From the NCBI GenBank assembly GCA_026770585.1, contig MU646467.1, positions 517,797-533,268 on the forward strand: a stretch of 15,472 nucleotides of DNA. Reading direction: 5' to 3'. The notes under the pieces are model-generated. The model ran no database searches, had not been told where the DNA came from, and was given only the letters and a program-made list of their open reading frames with translations. Made by a program: the position numbers and the translations under genes. Positions 1 to 5,920 of the stretch are shown in pieces (the first letter of the stretch is position 1; every line of letters starts with the position of its first letter). This DNA is from Baffinella frigidus (lineage: Eukaryota; Cryptophyceae; Cryptomonadales; Baffinellaceae).

Positions 1-14
1 GAGAGAAAGATAGA

Positions 15-48
<34 letters not shown>

Positions 49-61
49 CAGAGAGAGAGAC

Positions 62-144
62 CTGAAAAAGTGAAGGATGTCTGTGACGAGCGTGAGCAGC
101 TCCTTGCGTCCCGCCTCCCGGAAGATGTACACCATCACCACCCC
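62..144 (-). CDS. VMP1: VMP1 exon 9
   Basis: Twenty-seven codons plus 2 nt: GVVMVYIFREAGRKELLTLV then TDILHFF. It follows in phase after KAPMQ and aligns with the segment after (H/P)xIQ in relatives, which begins with a hydrophobic strand and an amphipathic helix. The acceptor is GGGGCAG|GGGGTGG and the donor TTCAG|GTCTCT, the latter directly abutting a (CT)n microsatellite. The remaining C-terminal exons are off the window. Confidence 0.75.
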
Positions 145-3100
145 CTGCCCCCCGCCCCCATTCAGCGACCGCCCGCCCACCCCTCGTGGAGGTGCCACTT
201 TTATCCGGGGAAACCTAGTTTTCTTTAGTTTGATGGCAAAGAAAATTACTACATCAATGCTTTAATATTACTAATAAGAACGAATTGTGTAGTAATTTTC
301 CTTGCCATCAAACTAAAGAAAAATAGGTTTCCCCGGATAAACTTCCACGAGGTCAGCCACGCAAGTCGCCCGCCACAGCTCACTGAACCGGGCAGCGTGA
401 GTACCAGGAGGGTCACCCTCCTGACCCCATGGGGTGGTCAGGGGGTGGTCATCACCACCCATCATCACCCTGCGCCAAAGAGGTTGGTATGAGGCTGCAG
501 AGACCTTTCTCAATGACAACTTGTTAAGGCGCCCTCGTTCAGCGACCGCTCGCATCCTTCTTCTAGGGGCGTAGAGCGGCGTAAAGACAAGTTGGACGCG
601 ACAAAAGTGCAGTAACGGTAAAAGTCGATAACTTTGCACCGGACAGGGTCCAGATGTCTGGCCGGAATTTCCTTCGAAGGCCACTGTGTGGGGGAAGGGG
701 TCTGGGGGACCTGCATCGGGGCCTTGATGAGGCCCTTGCCGATGGTGGTGGCCGCGAGGAAGGACCACATGGGCATCTGGAAGTGGCCGCAGCACAGCCC
801 GCACATGTCGAAGAGCGCGTTGGGGTACGAGGCCATCAGCAGCACCCCCCAGAACCTGGTGGAGGGCTTGAGGGTGAGGACAGAGTCCAGAACGCTTACC
901 ACGAGTACAGTCGACCTAACAGCCATCAGCACCACCCCCCAGAACCTGCCGGCGACACTCACTGTCAAGAAACATTTACTGTAAAGCGACAGGCTGCCGT
1001 GGGGTTCGAGGCCATCAGCAGCACCCCCCAGAACCTGGTGGAGGGGGTTAGGGGTTAGGGTTTAGGGTTTAGGGTTTGGAGTCTGGGGTGTAGGGTTGAG
1101 GGTTTGGGGTCTGGGGTGTAGGGTTGAGAGTTTAGGGTTTAGGATTTAGGGTTTAGGTCTTAGGGTTTAGGTATTTGGGTCTAGGGTTGAACTCCAGAAC
1201 CTGCCGCTACCGGTAGCTACTGTAAAACGACACGCTGCGGTGTGGTGTGAGACGCTGAGCGGGATCTCAAAAGGAACTAGCTGATTTCATTATCAGGGCG
1301 CCAGTGGGGCCACCCAGAGCCCAGCGACTCTCGACTGACGCGAGGGTTTCCTGGTAGAAGGACTGTCCTTATTAGTGATTTTGCCGGTACAAAGCATGCC
1401 CGGTTTAGTCAAAAGTCGTACGAGGGACTGTCTAGCTCTGCCTGAGTTCATCTGATCTCCTCAGAATGTCGGAATGAGGAGACCGGAAGTCGATTCTTCA
1501 GGTTTCTGGCACAAATCCGTCAACTCGCAGAGTGAAAAACGATCATTCAACCCGACTCAGACAGAGCTAGACAGTGGGACACAGTCTAGCTCTGTCTGAG
1601 TGTGTCGAGGAAGCAACACGCGTGTATCCGGGAAGCACCCGTGGTTGCGGAGCCTAGGAAGCATCCGCGTGTGTCCAGGAAGCATCTGAGTGTGTGTCTA
1701 GGAAGCACCCGAGTGCGTCTAGGAAGCATCCGAGTGTGTCTAGGAAGCAGACGCGTGTATCCGGGACACACCCGTGGTTCTTGAGGAAATCAATCATGAA
1801 CTTCTCCATGGTCTTGAACGCAGCCATCACGGACGCCAGCAACCCCGCGCCACTGGGCTTCCGAGTTTATCTAGGAAGCAGAAGCGTGTGTCTAGGAAGC
1901 AGACAAGTGTGTCTAGGAAGCATACAAGTGTGTCTAGGAAACAGACGAGTGTATCTAGGAAGAATCCGAGTGTGTCTAGCTCTGACTGAGTGTGTTTAAG
2001 AAGCAGACGAGTGTGTCTGGGAAGCACCCGTGGTTCTTGAGGAAATCAATCATGAACTTCTCCATGGTCTTGAACGCAGCCATCACCGACGCCAGCAACC
2101 CCGCGCCCTGAGGCTTGCCCTCCACTGCCTTCATCAGCTCCTCGAAGTCCTCATCCTGATATTGGAGGGGTTAGGGGGTTAGGGTTCGGGTTCGGGTTCG
2201 GGGTTTGGTTGAAGGGAAGGTTGAGGCCTTAGCGGACTACAAAGGCATTTCCAACCACACAGCGGACTACAAAGGGATTCCGTGAATAACCCGTAAATGG
2301 ATAATGTTTAGGACCCTGCGGTAGGCCACGGGCGCCAGCAACCCCGCGCCCTGAAGCTTCCCCTCCACTGCCTTCATCAGCTCCTCGAAGTCCTCATCCT
2401 GTGGTTAGGGTTCACTTTTAGGGTTTGGGTTGAGTGTTGAGTGTTGAGTGTTGAGTGTTGAGTGTTGAGTGTTGAGTGTTGAGTGTTGAGCGTTGAGTGT
2501 TTTGGATTGAGGGAAGTATGGTGCCGCTGGTAGGTTGCCAACCGCTGGCTGAAGTTGGCAATACCCAGAAAGCGAGGGGGGGTTGGATGAAGAGAGGGAG
2601 AGGGAGAGGACCTTCTCGCCAGCCACGGAGGCGGAGAAGGAGACGAGGTAGGGGGGCAGCTCGCCGTTTATTACTACCAACACGGCCGCCATGAATGCAC
2701 CATGTTTAGGGCGCATCGTTCATTTTTACGTGAAAACTACACTGAAATCGAGGGCGTTTCGGATGCAGAGAAGGTTTGAGGGTTGATGGTTCATAGTTTA
2801 TGGTTTAGGTTTCAGGTTTGAAGGTGTAGGGTTTAGGGTCGAGGCCTCGGAGTTTAGGGTGGAAGAGGACCTTCTCGCCAGCGACGGAGGCGGAGAAGGA
2901 CACGAGGTAGGGCGGAAAATCCCTAAGTTAATTGTCTTCATGTAAGTTGACTTTTGATGAAAGGTTCGTAGCCCACCGTGTGGGGGGGCAGCTCGCCGAG
3001 CGCCGTCCCGACGCCGAAAGCTGGTCACGTTCCCCACGGTTGAAACGTGGGGGACGTGACCGATTCCCGCACACGCCCTCTAAAAGGTCTAACAGAGGTT

Positions 3101-5889
3101 TTACGCAGCCACGTGTAGGTTTTGTAAAAAGGCCTCGCCCTAGGCAGGTCATAGGGCCCTACCGTAGGGCGTGTGAGCCTGCTGGGCACTTGAGAGATAG
3201 GCGATCCTCTCGCTTGCCCCGTACCTCCGCGAAACAGCCCTCCGCCTAGTCCAGGATAATTTTGATGGGATGCGGAGAGGGAGAGAGGACCTTCTCGCCA
3301 GCGACGGAGGCGGAGAAGGAGACGAGGTAGGGGGGCAGCTCGCCGAGCGCCGTCCCGATGCCCCACACCACAATCTACCCCCCCCCATTTGCGCGTCAGC
3401 CCCACACACAAAAATACGCTTGGTCTCGGATCACACCACAATCTGCACCCCCCCCATTTGCGCGTCAGAACTCACACACACAAAATACCCATTTGGGCGT
3501 CAGAACTGACATGCAAAAATACGCATCGTCTCGGATCACACGACACGCTGACCCCCCGCAGGCGCGCGTCAGCCCCCCACAGAGAAACCTTCGTCCCGAT
3601 GCCCCACACCACAATCTGCACCCCCCCCCATTTGCGCGTCAGAACTCACACCAAAAAAAAAACGTCAGCCCCCCACAGAGAAACCACCGCCCCGATGCCC
3701 CACACCACAATCTACACCCCCGTGTTGAGTGTTGAGGGGTCACCCCCACAGGCGGGAAGTAATCGGAGAGACCATGGGGCTGACGTAGCCCCATGGTCTC
3801 GGATCACACCCATCACGGTGGCCATCTTGGTTGCAATGTAATGCAGACATCAATTTGAAACACCATTTTGTGTTACTTAAGGGTGGAATTTGCTATCTTA
3901 GCCTCGACATATCGCTATACCATAGTACACAACCCACCCCGAAGACAGCAAAAACTATTGTAATTAAATTATCCTGCTTCCATGTGCGATCCCAACAGAC
4001 GCATATCAATAGTAACAGGATCTGACATGAGATTCAAAAAGCAACTCGTTCTGGTACGAAAATAAAACTCGGGGTCTTTAAAACTCCATTTCAGTTGTAA
4101 AAGCCCCCGGTTTTAAAAATTGGCACCACGAGTTGCTTTACGAATATAATTTTAGATCCTGCTCCTGTGAATTTCATAGACAGGTTATGACGGAGGGGCG
4201 GCGTCGGTCGTCAACTTATGCAAGGGGGTTTATCAAAAGTTAACAAGCGGTTTTATCAAAAGTTGACAAGCGTACCGGGTAGAACATCTCGCGGTAGAGG
4301 TCCCAGTAGGAGGGCCCCGCGCCAGACGACGCAGGCGTCTTCGGGATGATGAACGCGTCCGCGAGCTGCAAGGGGTGGTGTGTGTGAGGATCCCAGGCCG
4401 CATGCCTGGAGCACGTGCGCATCATGCTTCTGTCCTGTATTTCCCCGGGTTGCAACCCCACTAGGGCGGTCACGTCACCAAATATCGGAGTTCCCCACTA
4501 CATCGGAGTTTCCCACCGAGTCACCGACCCATAGGGGGGGGGGATGCACGCTCGTTACGGAAGCGTCTAGCTGTGAAACCGCAGTCAACCCGCATATTGG
4601 ACCTGAGGCGGATCAAATCTCCTCTGGAGCTCTACAATTACCCCCCCCTTTGATTTTGAACTTCCTGAAAAGGGGATTTCATCCGCCTCAGGCCCCAAAA
4701 GCGTTTTCACAGCTAGACGCTTCCGAAACTAATGCGTCAGCGCATTCCCCTGAAGCGGACCAAATCTAGGCAGTGGCTTGCGCCATTTCCCGCCTGCAGC
4801 CGCCCGAATTTGGAAGGAGTGGCTCAAACGTCCGCGTGGAATCCCAAAAGCCAGATGCGAGAGTTGGTCCACTTCGGAGGGCTGGTGGTTGCGTCTGCAA
4901 GCTGAAGGATAAAAAGTTGACGGATTTGTACTATGAACCCAAAGTGTCAACTTGAGAATAGTCCGTCAATGTGTGTGTTGGGGGGATGCACGGGTCAGTC
5001 CTTTGGGCCCGAAACCCTGGACCCTTAACCCCATCAGGGTCCGGGACGGAGGCAGGCCCTCTAATCCCCTCGAGATCACGGGTCGGTGCATTTATGGGCA
5101 TACGGGCAGACGCTCTATTTCCAGCATCACCCTAATTCCCCTGTCGCATCAGACCCTACCGTAGCGCATACTGTACACCCTACAGAAGACCAGAATGCGG
5201 TTGGTGCCGGAATCAGGGCGGCCACCCTGAGCATCGATCGCTGATCTCCCTAAGGGAGCACGACCGCGGAAAAGGTTGGTCAACAGTCCCGAGTGGGACT
5301 CGCTTGGGGTTTGGGTTTCAGGTTTTAGGGTTTAGGGTTTAGGGTTTAGGGTTTAGGGTTGAGTGTTATTTACTGTTCAGGGTTTACTGTTCAGGGTTCG
5401 TACGGCAAACCCGGCGGCCACCCTGAGCATCGATCGCTGATCAGGGAGCACGACCGCGGAAAGGGTTGGTCAACAGTCCCGAGTGGGACCCGCTTGGGGT
5501 TTAGGGTTTAGGGTTTAGGGTTTAGGGTTTAGGGTTTAGGGTTTAGTGTTGTTTACTGTTCAGGGTGTTGAGGGTACCTTGGGGGTGAACGACCACATAT
5601 CCGGCGTCGCGTCGAAGTCGAAGGCCCCGCGCTGCTCAGCCGTGTGCACGAACGCGCAGATGTGCGGGAAGAGGAAGAGCGTTCCCGTGTGCGCGCCCGT
5701 CCCGAGCCCGATCGAGGACGCTACTCCCAGCCCGAACCACCACACCGTGTACCAGAACAGGTGCTCTGCCGGAGGAGGAAAGGAGTGTTGAGGGTCCGCC
5801 GCGGGATCCAGAGATATCCATCTGTCTTTCTTTCTTTCTTTCTATCTATATCTATATCTATATCTATATCTATCAATTATCTATATCTA

Positions 5890-5920
<31 letters not shown>

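Noticed and set aside
634-1058. Overlapping plus-strand ORFs of 116 and 134 codons
   Set aside because: They are the antisense of VMP1 exon 8 and its echoes; the minus strand carries the recognisable protein.
1586-2027. ORFs with repeated CFLDTLV or SRKQTSVSRKH units, looking like a repeat protein
   Set aside because: They are translations of an intronic 21-bp minisatellite, open in several frames on both strands.
3375-3720. CRISPR-like array of regularly spaced repeats
   Set aside because: Units are unequal, contain exon 6 start sequence and are part of an intron; spacers are not unique.
3768-3800. Rho-independent terminator from a perfect hairpin
   Set aside because: The context is a eukaryotic intron, there is no T-tract, and similar inverted repeats are dispersed elements.
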